In this document: positions 36,201-44,122 of the stretch, one piece after another
Position numbering within the stretch: the first letter of the stretch is position 1
Layout: every line of letters begins with the position of its first letter
Assembly: GCA_963798775.1 (NCBI GenBank)
Contig: CAWCUK010000004.1
Span: 558,001-622,000, forward strand
From: CAWCUK01 sp963798775
GTDB taxonomy: Bacteria > Bacteroidota > Ignavibacteria > Ignavibacteriales > Ignavibacteriaceae
Direction of reading: 5' to 3'
Length of the DNA: 64,000 nt
The notes under the pieces: model-generated
Databases searched by the model: none
Told to the model about the DNA's origin: nothing
The model's input: only the letters and a program-made list of their open reading frames with translations
Made by a program: the position numbers and the translations under genes

Positions 36201-36563
36201 ACATCCGCGAGAGAATTTGAAGAAAGAACAGAAATTCCTTGTAAAATTTATACTTCTATTGATGATGTTTCGTTGAATCAGCAAAAATCAACAATTATTT
36301 TTCGTATTTTACAAGAAGCTCTTACGAATATTATTCGTCATGCTAAAGCTAATGAGGTAAAAATAAATATTAAGCTTGCTAACAATAATTTTGTACTAAA
36401 TGTTGAAGATGATGGAATTGGAATAAAGAATGAACAACTATTAAAATCTAATTCATTTGGAATTATGGGAATGAAAGAACGTGCTTATATTGTTAAAGGT
36501 GAAGTTGATATTTCTTCACTTCCGCAAAAAGGGACAAGGGTAAAAATTGTGATTCCTATTTAA
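33273..36563 (+). CDS. Membrane multi-PAS/GAF sensor kinase, NarX-like (HisKA_3)
   Basis: 1096 residues. Two membrane helices (about 15-37 and 51-71) with a short extracytoplasmic loop, then PAS_3 (about 85-205, IHPDDVNNV), GAF (about 215-385), and at least four further PAS units (SKEEILNLS, SRDEFLNMN and later). The catalytic end is HisKA_3 with phosphoacceptor His908 in ISREIHDNLGQSLTGLKMDI and a HATPase with EALTNIIRHAKAN and DDGIGI, GIMGMKERA. This kinase class pairs with LuxR-type regulators, and one is encoded 13-28 bases downstream. The small external loop makes sensing inside the cytoplasm or membrane likely. Confidence 0.93.
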   Translation: MNKKNVKYFISNPSLRITLLYIIVSTIWILISDVALNSFVFNEDQLTVYQTIKGWFFVFITALLLYLLIYKYFSEIKKINNRLNISEERWKFALEGSNTGVWDYSLLDNQVYLSPRWKEIIGYKDDELKNEYNEWFNRIHPDDVNNVMEKFNAHIKRKTPVYEAEYRLKCKDGNYKWILDRGRVINYENNTAPLRMVGTHTDLTDIKIKEENINHLNKLYAFLTEVNQKVVRIKNEKELFESICKIAVTCGKFQLAWIGIKGNPKNLIIPVAAYGDEISFVNEINLNTAAAQKSDLHLKVLTDQKFLISNNIHKEKESFWREKAIEHGFKSSVSLQISKNGINIGSFNIYSNEYYFFNEDEVALLKEVTSDIIYAVEYIFREEQKRKSDDELKKSELKYRNLVEHASDGIFVADSNGKYIDVNSSGCTLLGYSKEEILNLSIKDLIPENEVEANPINYRNLQKDKTFLTERNLVKRDGTLIPVEISAKILDDGKMQGIVRDISARKYAEEVIKLSEQKYKYLFDYNPVPMWVVERFSFKFIDVNEAAIKKLEYSRDEFLNMNVFDIRIVAEGQDIKHLAYVNLNNQKISDVQYRKKNGLVIDFELVINDIEYQGKEARIVAAYDVTERKIAEKSLIESEERFRSLAYEAPFPILVHSEDGKILLINRSFVNVTEYNIEDIPTIFAWKKKIYINPNQIYEDKMYDGEFTITTKFGKTKILDIRSVPLGKLPDGRKIELSMAADLTERKNFETALLQSEAKFRAMVNSSPIGIFLISPEGKLTYSNNAFSIISGLSTDEAREFKWFSKIDPSKKDEIFNNWITAFKKQEAFYGITQFLLPGNNKVWVEIKTSKILAGDKIVGFIGLIIDITERMRWEEQISLSSEKLRALAAHLESIREEERIKISREIHDNLGQSLTGLKMDISWIQKRNKNNNSEIFNKLNSMSDEVSNTIQIVRKISSELRPSELDNLGIIAAIETSAREFEERTEIPCKIYTSIDDVSLNQQKSTIIFRILQEALTNIIRHAKANEVKINIKLANNNFVLNVEDDGIGIKNEQLLKSNSFGIMGMKERAYIVKGEVDISSLPQKGTRVKIVIPI

Positions 36564-36591
36564 ATTAATTTTAATAGTGGAAGAAAAATTA

Positions 36592-37221
36592 ATGCTAAAA
36601 ATATTAATAGCTGATGATCATTTTGTAGTTAGGAGGGGGCTGAAACAAATATTTTCAGAATCATTATCGCAAATAGAAATAGAAGAAGCGGAAAACGGAA
36701 ATCAATTAATTTCGAAATTAAGGGAAGATAAATATAATTTGGTTATTATGGATATTTCGATGCCGGGACAAAACGGCTTAGAGATTCTAAAAAATATTAA
36801 AATAGAATTCCCCAAAATTCCTGTTCTTATCTTAAGCATGTATTCCGAAGAAAAATACGGAATACGTATGATGAAAGCCGGCGCATCCGGTTATTTAAAT
36901 AAAGAAAGCGCTCCCGAAGAATTATTGAAAGCGGCCGATATACTTATTAATGGCGGAAAATATTTTAGTCCCGCACTTATGAATCAGCTAATCTTACAAT
37001 TAGATAGTAAAGGAGAGCAGATACATACCAAACTCTCCGATAGAGAATTTCAAGTGATGTTATTAATTGCGACCGGCAAACAAATAAAAGAGATTGCAGA
37101 AGAACTTTCCTTAAGTGTTCCTTCAATAAGCACATACCGCTCTAGAGTACTCCATAAAATGAATTTCTCTAATAATGCGGATATCACTTATTATGCAATT
37201 AAAAATAATCTTATTGATTAA
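36592..37221 (+). CDS. LuxR/NarL-type response regulator
   Basis: 210 residues from the ATG chosen here, as GTGGAAG eight bases upstream fits a ribosome site; an in-frame GTG at 36577 would add five residues. Receiver: ILIADDHFVVRRG, phosphoacceptor Asp54 (VIMDISMPGQNG), LSMYSEEKYG, ASGYLNKE. Output: LSDREFQVMLLIATGKQIKEIA with recognition helix SVPSISTYRSRVLHKM. Paired with the upstream NarX-like kinase, it should bind DNA as a dimer. Targets are unknown; nirK 4 kb upstream is one possible target but this is speculation. Confidence 0.93.
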   Translation: MLKILIADDHFVVRRGLKQIFSESLSQIEIEEAENGNQLISKLREDKYNLVIMDISMPGQNGLEILKNIKIEFPKIPVLILSMYSEEKYGIRMMKAGASGYLNKESAPEELLKAADILINGGKYFSPALMNQLILQLDSKGEQIHTKLSDREFQVMLLIATGKQIKEIAEELSLSVPSISTYRSRVLHKMNFSNNADITYYAIKNNLID

Positions 37222-37363
37222 TACGATTACATTCCGCAAATAAAAAGTTGTCATTAAACAACTACAAATCTTTAACAATATTTACTATACAAATATCATA
37301 GTTACAACGATATTTTCTTCGTATCCGCTTCGTTAAGTTATGTGCGGTCCTTAAGATTATGTG

Positions 37364-37744
37364 ATGAATAAAAATTTAATAAACATATTAATTGCCGATG
37401 ATTCGGAGATAATACGATCCGGTTTAATTGCTTTTTTATTAGAAATGAAAGGAATTAATATAATCGGTGAAGCCGTAAATGGAGAAGATGCAATCCATAA
37501 AGTAAATTCTCTTAATCCTGATATAGTTGTGCTGGATATACAGATGCCAATAAAAAACGGACTTGAAGTATTAAAGGTAATAAAAGAAAATCATCCACAA
37601 ATTATTGTTCTTGTTCTTACCAATCTTTCTAATAGAAAGTACAGAGATAAATGTAAAAATTTAGGATGTGATCTTTTTCTTGATAAGTCGACGCAATTTA
37701 ATGAAATAATAAACGCCATAGCACTTATTTCCAGAATTGTATAA
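37364..37744 (+). CDS. Receiver-only response regulator
   Basis: 126 residues from the ATG (an adjacent GTG at 37361 is possible). NILIADDSEIIRSG, phosphoacceptor Asp58 in IVVLDIQMPIKNG, LTNLSNRKYRDKCKNLG and FLDKSTQF. It resembles the receiver half of NarL-type regulators without the helix-turn-helix. It may be a phosphate sink for the upstream kinase, or a CheY-like messenger. Confidence 0.9.
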   Translation: MNKNLINILIADDSEIIRSGLIAFLLEMKGINIIGEAVNGEDAIHKVNSLNPDIVVLDIQMPIKNGLEVLKVIKENHPQIIVLVLTNLSNRKYRDKCKNLGCDLFLDKSTQFNEIINAIALISRIV

Positions 37745-38006
37745 TTTTTTAAAAATTTTCTTTGCGCTCTCGTGGTAAAAATTACTGGCTGGTATATTCA
37801 TTTCTAATGTTGTGTTAAAAGATGTTCCGGTTCTAGGGTATAAAAGCGGTAATTTTTCGGGCTGATACGGAAGGGAACTGATGAATATTGAGTGCTGAAT
37901 ATTTTAATTCCGGATTGTTAGTTCCCAAACAGCCTTTCTCAAATTTTATTACAGATTAATTGATTTTATTACTGCTTTCTGAAAAATATTTATATCGGAT
38001 TTAAGA

Positions 38007-38561
38007 ATGGAAAACGAAATTTTTACCTCTATTGATAATGCCGGGAAAAAAATAATTAGAAATATTGATCTTACACTCAATTTGTCCATCATACAATCAG
38101 CATATTTCAGGCTTCACAAAGATTATTTAAATTTAATAGATCTACTTTTTGATTTAGTTACCGAATATCAGCCTTTTGCGAATGAAAAAAATATAACACT
38201 TCAATTTAAAACTGTTGAAACCGAGGCTTTTGTTTGTGTTGAAAAGTATTCGGTTTATCATATTTTTCAATATTTACTGGATAATGCCGTAAAACATTCT
38301 AACGCCGATAAAATAGTAGTAAAGCTTCTGAAAATGGATGATACTTATACTGTAGAAGTAAATGATAACGGTATTGGAATATCTGACCAAAAAATTGCTA
38401 TTTTATTTTCTTCTCGTGCTCAAAATATTCCTATAAATTCCGGTTGCATAGGGAAGGGTTTAGGTTTTATTTTAATTAAAAATTTTGTTTCTCAGAATTA
38501 TTTAATTCTTAAAGTCAATTCAAAAGAAAAAAAGGGAACTACTTTTAGTCTCACATTCTAA
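38007..38561 (+). CDS. Histidine-kinase-like ATPase lacking the phosphoacceptor histidine
   Basis: 184 residues. Residues 1-40 align with the second helix of HisKA domains (SIDNAGKKIIRNIDLTLNLS). A HATPase domain follows with QYLLDNAVKHSNADK (N box), NDNGIGISDQK (G1) and GKGLGFILIKNF (G2). The H-box helix normally just upstream (SHEIRTPL) is absent, and no such sequence is readable in the 260 bases before it. It is either a stand-alone ATPase, an anti-kinase, or a remnant of a truncated kinase. The start ATG has no clear ribosome site. Confidence 0.75.
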   Translation: MENEIFTSIDNAGKKIIRNIDLTLNLSIIQSAYFRLHKDYLNLIDLLFDLVTEYQPFANEKNITLQFKTVETEAFVCVEKYSVYHIFQYLLDNAVKHSNADKIVVKLLKMDDTYTVEVNDNGIGISDQKIAILFSSRAQNIPINSGCIGKGLGFILIKNFVSQNYLILKVNSKEKKGTTFSLTF

Positions 38562-38587
38562 TTTTGTTACTCATACTTACCTCATCA

Positions 38588-38619
38588 TTAATCCTCCGGA
38601 TATAAATTCGGAGGATTAA
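38588..38619 (+). terminator. Hairpin, probable terminator
   Basis: TTAATCCTCCG (38588-38598) pairs perfectly with CGGAGGATTAA (38609-38619). The tail ATATTTTAAA is only weakly U-rich. Confidence 0.6.
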
Positions 38620-38836
38620 ATATTTTAAAGTATTCCGCTAAAATTATTTATTACCAATTTTTTGATTCTTATTAAGATTTTAACTTATGATTGTTGAAAT
38701 CAACAAAATAGAAAATTCTATACTTTGTCAAAAAAAATCATCTCAAGTAAGTAAAAGTTTTTAAGAAAAGAATGAATTAAGTTTTGGTGCCGATTATAAA
38801 ATTAAATATTTTGGTATATCATAAACTAAATTTATT

Positions 38837-39367
38837 TTGAAGAAAATTATTTCCGTCATATTAATACTGTTGTTTTTTTATAATTCATTGGGATATATTA
38901 TTATTTATAAACATCAACAATCAATTTATAAAGCAGTAAATATTAAAAAGATAGAAAATCAAATTCCCATTGATGAATTAAAAGTAATAAAAATTACTCA
39001 AGGCGAAGAAAAATATTTACAATATCTTGATGAAAGGGAAATAAGATTTAAGGGGAAAATGTATGATTTAGTTAAAGTAGAAAAGCATTCTAGCTATAAA
39101 ATTATTTATTGCGTTCCTGATGAAGCGGAAGATGTCTTGGAAGAAATTTTTCTTCATAACTTAAAACAAAACAGTGATTGCGATGAAAAAGAACCCGCCT
39201 CAAATAATATTTCGTTAATATTTATCTCGGACGCGCTTCCGGCAGAAATTTTTAGTTTTAATATTAGGACAGCCGAATTAAAAAACGAAACATTTTATAT
39301 AATCAACCGCTACAGCCATATTTCAAAAATTCCGTCACCTCCGCCTATAAATTCTCCGGTTTGTTAA
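38837..39367 (+). CDS. Membrane-anchored protein preceding a TonB-dependent receptor
   Basis: 176 residues starting at TTG. Residues 1-25 are hydrophobic (signal or anchor). The mature region has KITQGEEKYLQYLDEREIRF and KGKMYDLVKVEKHSSYKIIY, suggesting a small beta/alpha domain. It ends with a proline-rich tail (KIPSPPPINSPVC) and a terminal cysteine. I do not recognise a family, though a gene of this size and layout directly before a TonB-dependent receptor suggests a role in the same uptake system. Gap to the receptor is 47 bases. Confidence 0.6.
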   Translation: MKKIISVILILLFFYNSLGYIIIYKHQQSIYKAVNIKKIENQIPIDELKVIKITQGEEKYLQYLDEREIRFKGKMYDLVKVEKHSSYKIIYCVPDEAEDVLEEIFLHNLKQNSDCDEKEPASNNISLIFISDALPAEIFSFNIRTAELKNETFYIINRYSHISKIPSPPPINSPVC

Positions 39368-39414
39368 AATTATAAGAAAAACTCAATCAACTTATAACGG
39401 AGAATTATAACTTT

Positions 39415-41553
39415 ATGAGAATTATATTTATACTACTTTTTTCAGTGGTAACCATAAATAATATGTTTTCACAACAGCAAATTCAAAAAAAAGATTCGCT
39501 GGTTTATCAACTTGAAAAAGTAACAGTTTCGGCAACACGATATCCTGAAAAAATAATGGAAATTCCATATGCTGTAACAATAATTACTGAAAAAGATCTG
39601 CGGGATTTAAGAGGTTATGGATTAGATGAAATATTAAATAAAGTACCGGGTGTACTTGCGCAATCTAGAGCCGGTAACCAAGATGTAAGAATAGTTATCA
39701 GAGGTTTTGGTGCAAGAGGTGCCGGAGATCGTTCAAATTCCGGCACTACAAGAGGCATAAGAGTAATGTTAAATGGTTTTCCGGAAACCGAGCCGGACGG
39801 AAGAACATCTTTCGATAATATAGATTTAATACTCGCGGAAAATATTGAAGTTGTGCGTTCAAATGCTTCCGCTCTTTGGGGGAATGCCTCCGGGGGAATT
39901 ATAGATGTTTCATCAGAGCCGATTTTTAAGGAATCATTTATTAATGCAGGCGGAATGGGGGGAAGTTTCGGTTTTCAAAAGTATTTTGTTAAAAGTGGAA
40001 TAAAATTGGGAAACGGTAAGATTTTTGGAACTTTTACAAAAAATTCTTTTGATGGCTGGCGGAATCATTCCGGTAGCAAAAGATCTGTTTTTGATATCGG
40101 GATTATTTCTAATCTTTCTCAACTAACCAAACTTGGTGTATATATTTTAGGTTCGGGGGATTTATTTCATATTCCCGGACCGTTGACTGAAAATGAATAT
40201 TTGAAGAATCCAAAGCAAGCGAATTCAGTTTATGCCGCCAGAGATGAAAGAAGGTACAACCGCCAAGGTAGAATAGGTGTTAATTTTGAACATGGCCTGA
40301 ATAAAAATAATTCTCTTTCTTCAATGGCTTTTGCAAATCCAAAATATTTACAAAGATCAGAAAGAGGAACTTTTAGAGATTTTACAAGATATCATATCGG
40401 CGGAAACTTAATTTTTAGAAATAATTTTCAAATAAATTCATTCATAAATAACAGATTAATTACCGGTGTTGATGAAGCTTATCAAGACGGTGCGGTGCTG
40501 TTTTATTCTTTATCAGAAAATAATTTTAGAGGTGATCAATTAAAATCAAATAAAAGAGAAGGCGCCAATAATTTCGGAGCTTTTGTTCAAAATGAATTAA
40601 TCTTAAATGAAAATATAAGTGTAATTGCCGGTGCAAGATATGATAATGTTACATATTACAGTGAAGATTTTCTTGAACCGAAATATGGATTACAAAAGAA
40701 ATCATTTGAAAGAATAACGCCGAAAGCCGGATTAACATATCAGTTATCACCGGTGCATAGCATCTACGCAAATTTGGGCGGCGGGATTGAAGTTCCGGCA
40801 GGTAATGAAACTGATCCGGCGGGAACATACGGACAAGATACGGTTTATCTTTTAAGTCCGCTTTTAGAACCAATTAAATCAACAACTTTTGAAGTAGGAA
40901 CAAAAGAAATTTTTTATAATGGTGATGATTCATTTTTAAAATACTTGACTTATGATGCGGCGTTTTATTACATAATTGTGAAAAATGATATAATTCCTTA
41001 TAGAGGCGGAAGATTTTATTTTACGGCCGGAAAAACTACCAGAAAAGGATTGGAACTCGGTTTAAATTTTATGTTTGCCGGTGAAATTTCCTTAAATACA
41101 AATCTCACTTATTCACAAAATAAGTATGATAATTATATAGTCGATTCGGTTCATTACGGAAAGCCCGGAAAATTTGCCGATTATAGCGGAAATAAATCAG
41201 CGGGATTACCGGATGTATTTTTTAACGCCGGAATTACTTATGAGCCAGAATTTCTAAATGGTTTATATGCAAATGTTAATATAAACGGAACGGGAAAATA
41301 TTTTGCGGATGACGCAAATTCGCTTGAATTATCTTCTTATTCAATTATAAACGGAACAGTAGGTATGAAAAAGGAAATTAAATTAAGCCGTAATTTCGGA
41401 ATAAGAGGCTTTATAAGTGTAAGTAATATTTTAGATGAAAAATTTGTTTCTTCTGCTTTTATAAATCCGGATTATCTAAATGGAGAGGCTGTATATTTAG
41501 AGCCGGGTTTACCTAGAAGTATAAATGTTTCAATAGTACTCAGTGTTAATTAA
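39415..41553 (+). CDS. TonB-dependent outer-membrane receptor
   Basis: 712 residues with a signal peptide (ends MFSQQ). A TonB-box-like segment EKVTVSATRYPEK precedes the plug (about 45-155: IPYAVTIITEKDL, DEILNKVPGVLAQ, VVRSNASALWGNASGGIIDV). The remainder is a 22-strand barrel ending in a typical last strand (RSINVSIVLSVN). It imports a bulky nutrient at the expense of TonB energy. Plug motifs are closest to siderophore or FecA-like receptors, but the substrate is not readable. No SusD partner, so it is not a polysaccharide system. Confidence 0.93.
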   Translation: MRIIFILLFSVVTINNMFSQQQIQKKDSLVYQLEKVTVSATRYPEKIMEIPYAVTIITEKDLRDLRGYGLDEILNKVPGVLAQSRAGNQDVRIVIRGFGARGAGDRSNSGTTRGIRVMLNGFPETEPDGRTSFDNIDLILAENIEVVRSNASALWGNASGGIIDVSSEPIFKESFINAGGMGGSFGFQKYFVKSGIKLGNGKIFGTFTKNSFDGWRNHSGSKRSVFDIGIISNLSQLTKLGVYILGSGDLFHIPGPLTENEYLKNPKQANSVYAARDERRYNRQGRIGVNFEHGLNKNNSLSSMAFANPKYLQRSERGTFRDFTRYHIGGNLIFRNNFQINSFINNRLITGVDEAYQDGAVLFYSLSENNFRGDQLKSNKREGANNFGAFVQNELILNENISVIAGARYDNVTYYSEDFLEPKYGLQKKSFERITPKAGLTYQLSPVHSIYANLGGGIEVPAGNETDPAGTYGQDTVYLLSPLLEPIKSTTFEVGTKEIFYNGDDSFLKYLTYDAAFYYIIVKNDIIPYRGGRFYFTAGKTTRKGLELGLNFMFAGEISLNTNLTYSQNKYDNYIVDSVHYGKPGKFADYSGNKSAGLPDVFFNAGITYEPEFLNGLYANVNINGTGKYFADDANSLELSSYSIINGTVGMKKEIKLSRNFGIRGFISVSNILDEKFVSSAFINPDYLNGEAVYLEPGLPRSINVSIVLSVN

Positions 41554-41604
41554 AAAAAATCTGCGGGAAGAAGAAGTATATCTTTCTGATAAATTCCTTC
41601 TTCC
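41551..41604. terminator. Terminator between convergent genes
   Basis: GGAAGAAG (41566-41573) pairs with CTTCTTCC (41597-41604) around a long loop. On the minus strand a T8 run follows, so it serves the TPR gene best. Confidence 0.5.
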
Positions 41605-41626
41605 TAATTTTAAAATACAAAAAAAA

Positions 41627-42238
41627 TTATTTCGCTTTTAAATTTTTTCTGATATCTCTTAAAATACTGTCCGCCTTTTTCCTATCTTCTGTAGGAACTA
41701 AATCTTTATACTTGTATAAATTACTTATTGCGGAATCAAATCGGCCATTTAAAGCGAAGACTAGCCCTAAATTAAAATATACGTTCGCAAAATCAGGCTC
41801 AATTGCGGCGGCAATTTCATAATGGATTTGTGCAAGTTTTAAATCACTTTGCTCAAAATATAAATTCGCAAGATTAAAATGCGCCTCAAGATGGCGAGGA
41901 TCATGTTTTAATGAATTTGTAAAACAATCAAACGCGGCAATTATATTATTTGTCTCGGATTCCAATATTCCCAAGTTACAATATGAATCAGCGATAAAAT
42001 CGCCTTCTTCAATTGATTTTCTATATGCGTTTTTAGCAGCCGGACTGCAATTTTCATCAAGCATTAAAGCCTCTTCAAAAGGGGAAAGATGTGAAGGAAG
42101 CGTTAAAATTTTTGGTTCTTTTTCCGTGAAAAGATTTAATTGGCCCTCATCTTCAAGAATATTTTTTCTGCTTTTTTTTGCGCGTTTATATCCAAATCTT
42201 TTTGGATTTTCCGCGGGAAGTTTTAATACTGTAACCAT
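41627..42238 (-). CDS. Tetratricopeptide repeat protein
   Basis: 203 residues. A basic N-terminal 50 residues (RFGYKRAKKSRKN) precede about four TPR units: AKNAYRKSIEEGDFIADSYC, IIAAFDCFTNSLKHDPRHLE, KLAQIHYEIAAAIEPDFANV and DSAISNLYKYKDLVP. No signal peptide. It lies six bases downstream of ku on the same strand and is very probably co-transcribed, so a role as partner in DNA repair or gene regulation is possible. The acidic-basic N-terminus resembles TPR-fused regulators without the MerR domain. Confidence 0.8.
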   Translation of the reverse strand: MVTVLKLPAENPKRFGYKRAKKSRKNILEDEGQLNLFTEKEPKILTLPSHLSPFEEALMLDENCSPAAKNAYRKSIEEGDFIADSYCNLGILESETNNIIAAFDCFTNSLKHDPRHLEAHFNLANLYFEQSDLKLAQIHYEIAAAIEPDFANVYFNLGLVFALNGRFDSAISNLYKYKDLVPTEDRKKADSILRDIRKNLKAK

Positions 42239-42244
42239 TTTACC

Positions 42245-43111
42245 CTAAGCTTGTTTTCTTTTTCTACTTTTAGTTTTTCCCTCTGTTTCCGGCGCAGCTG
42301 CTTTTTTCTTTTTCCCTTTCGCTTTTTCCATCGGCATCCTTTGGATTTTAGCTTTTTCTAAACTTTGTTTTAAGGCCGACATCAGATCTGTAACCGGCTG
42401 AGTTTCCTCCTCGGGCGCTACAAATTCTTTCCCCTCTATTTTAGAATGAATTAATTCTTTCACTGATTCTTTATATTGATCAACAAGCGCAATCTCAGAT
42501 AAATTAGTGGTCATGGAATCAATTAAAGTATGCGCAAGTTTCAACTGATCTTTTTCAACTTCTGTTTTATTTAGAAGAGGAATTTCATCAATATTTCTTA
42601 CTTCATTTGGGTAGCGAAGTTTATATAGCATAATGGCATTGTCAAACGGTGTAAGTAAAACCATATCTTCACGATCTCTTAAAATTACTTTCCCTATTCC
42701 CATTTTACCGCTGTCTTTTAATGTTTTACAAAATAGCGCGTAAGCTTTTGTCGCAATTTCTCCGTCAGGGCCCGCAAAATAGGGGGCATCGTATAAAGAT
42801 GGATGAATTTCTGCCGAATCCACAAATCCGGCGATCTCTATCATTTTAGTACTTTTTAATTTTATCTTAGCAAAATCCTGATCTTCCATTATCACATATT
42901 TATCGGGTTCATATTCATAACCTTTTATTATTTCTTGCGGAGTTAAAGGTTTATCACATTTTTTACATCTTTTTTCGTAACGGACTCTTCCCATATCTTC
43001 TTTATGAAGCTGATTAAAACTAATTGATTGCTCAGGATTTAACGCACTGTAAATTCTTATTGGAATTGTAACCAAAGAAAAACGAATATAGCCTTTCCAA
43101 ATAGCTCTCAT
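42245..43111 (-). CDS. ku: Ku protein for non-homologous end joining
   Basis: 288 residues. Starts MRAIWKGYIRFSLVTIPIRIYSA, as bacterial Ku does, and has CKKCDKPLTPQEIIKGYEYE, KIKLKSTKMIEIAGFVD and TKAYALFCKTLKDSGKMGIG. The C-terminus is a lysine-rich tail (about 255-288), which in other Ku proteins helps DNA binding. Ku homodimers bind double-strand ends and recruit LigD. No ligD gene lies in the window, and the linked gene encodes a TPR protein. Confidence 0.95.
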   Translation of the reverse strand: MRAIWKGYIRFSLVTIPIRIYSALNPEQSISFNQLHKEDMGRVRYEKRCKKCDKPLTPQEIIKGYEYEPDKYVIMEDQDFAKIKLKSTKMIEIAGFVDSAEIHPSLYDAPYFAGPDGEIATKAYALFCKTLKDSGKMGIGKVILRDREDMVLLTPFDNAIMLYKLRYPNEVRNIDEIPLLNKTEVEKDQLKLAHTLIDSMTTNLSEIALVDQYKESVKELIHSKIEGKEFVAPEEETQPVTDLMSALKQSLEKAKIQRMPMEKAKGKKKKAAAPETEGKTKSRKRKQA

Positions 43112-43207
43112 GATGCACCTATTCTTTTAATTATTCATCTTTTCTATTTTACTGCTATTAAAATAAATAAGCAATGATGACTGTTGAACCAATTTTAACA
43201 TGTGAAA

Positions 43208-44122
43208 TTATATTTTATCTGTGAGCGCTTCTGTTTTAACGGGAAGAATTCTTTCACGCGGCTCAGCCACCACCAATAAACCCAGCAATCCTAAATCACT
43301 GTAAAGTAGGGGAGCTAGAATGGGAGCAAAAGCCAGAATGCGTTCCATACTGAAAACGCCGGTCCCGGCAAGATCGGCAGAAAGGTGAAATCCGAACCCG
43401 AGAACTCCTACAACAACAGCGGCAATCATTGTCCAAAAATATACTAATTCATCACCGTGAGTCCATTCTTTTGCGACAGCTAAATAAACAACCACAGAAG
43501 TTGCAAATAAACCGTATACAATTGCAATTAATTTATAAAAAGTATACCCGTATTGCGCGTGATCAATAATTGAAGTTAATGCGGAAGCTCCGAAACCTAA
43601 TCCTACTAACCAGATAAAATGTCTGTCTCTTGAAATTGGAGCTTTAAACGTTCCTAAACCTTTTATATTTAACATTCCCGGCTGCTCCTCAGTTTCTGTT
43701 GTAATTCCGTACAAACCAAGTAATGAAATTCCGGCGAAAGCTAACGGGGCTAAAATAGGGGAGCCGAAAACAACCCATGACCAGGTTAAATATCCTGCGG
43801 GATTAAGCACAGCATTCATATGAAAAGCGGTTCCTATTATTCCAACTAAAATTCCTAAAATCATTAGAATAATATGAATAAGCATTATTGATTTTTTAGG
43901 AGTTTGCTGGAACGCAACCATTAAGCAAGACATTGCACCGAAAGGGAAGAATATAATCGGAATCCATTCATAAACCGGGACATAATCATTTATAGAATGG
44001 GCAAGCGCGACATCAATTCCGGTAAACATTAAATTTATTCCCACAAAAATTAGAACAAGCCGATTCTTTTCCATCGGCAGATGTAGGCTTGCGAGGTGAA
44101 AAATAGATATTTTCTTACTCAT
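43208..44122 (-). CDS. Internally duplicated eight-helix membrane protein, putative quinol dehydrogenase subunit
   Basis: 304 residues with about eight membrane helices in two similar halves. Half 1 (about 20-140) has ALAHSINDY with His42 and GTAFHMNAVL with His101, then GSPILAPLAFAGISLLGL. Half 2 (about 168-285) has IIDHAQYGY with His188 and GFGFHLSAD with His246, then FAPILAPLLYSDLGLLGLL. The His pairs are 59 and 58 residues apart, so each half could ligate one heme b. This is inference; I recognise no named family. The ATG overlaps the stop of the octaheme cytochrome gene (ATGA), so the two are surely one unit. It probably passes electrons between quinol and that cytochrome. Confidence 0.75.
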   Translation of the reverse strand: MSKKISIFHLASLHLPMEKNRLVLIFVGINLMFTGIDVALAHSINDYVPVYEWIPIIFFPFGAMSCLMVAFQQTPKKSIMLIHIILMILGILVGIIGTAFHMNAVLNPAGYLTWSWVVFGSPILAPLAFAGISLLGLYGITTETEEQPGMLNIKGLGTFKAPISRDRHFIWLVGLGFGASALTSIIDHAQYGYTFYKLIAIVYGLFATSVVVYLAVAKEWTHGDELVYFWTMIAAVVVGVLGFGFHLSADLAGTGVFSMERILAFAPILAPLLYSDLGLLGLLVVAEPRERILPVKTEALTDKI

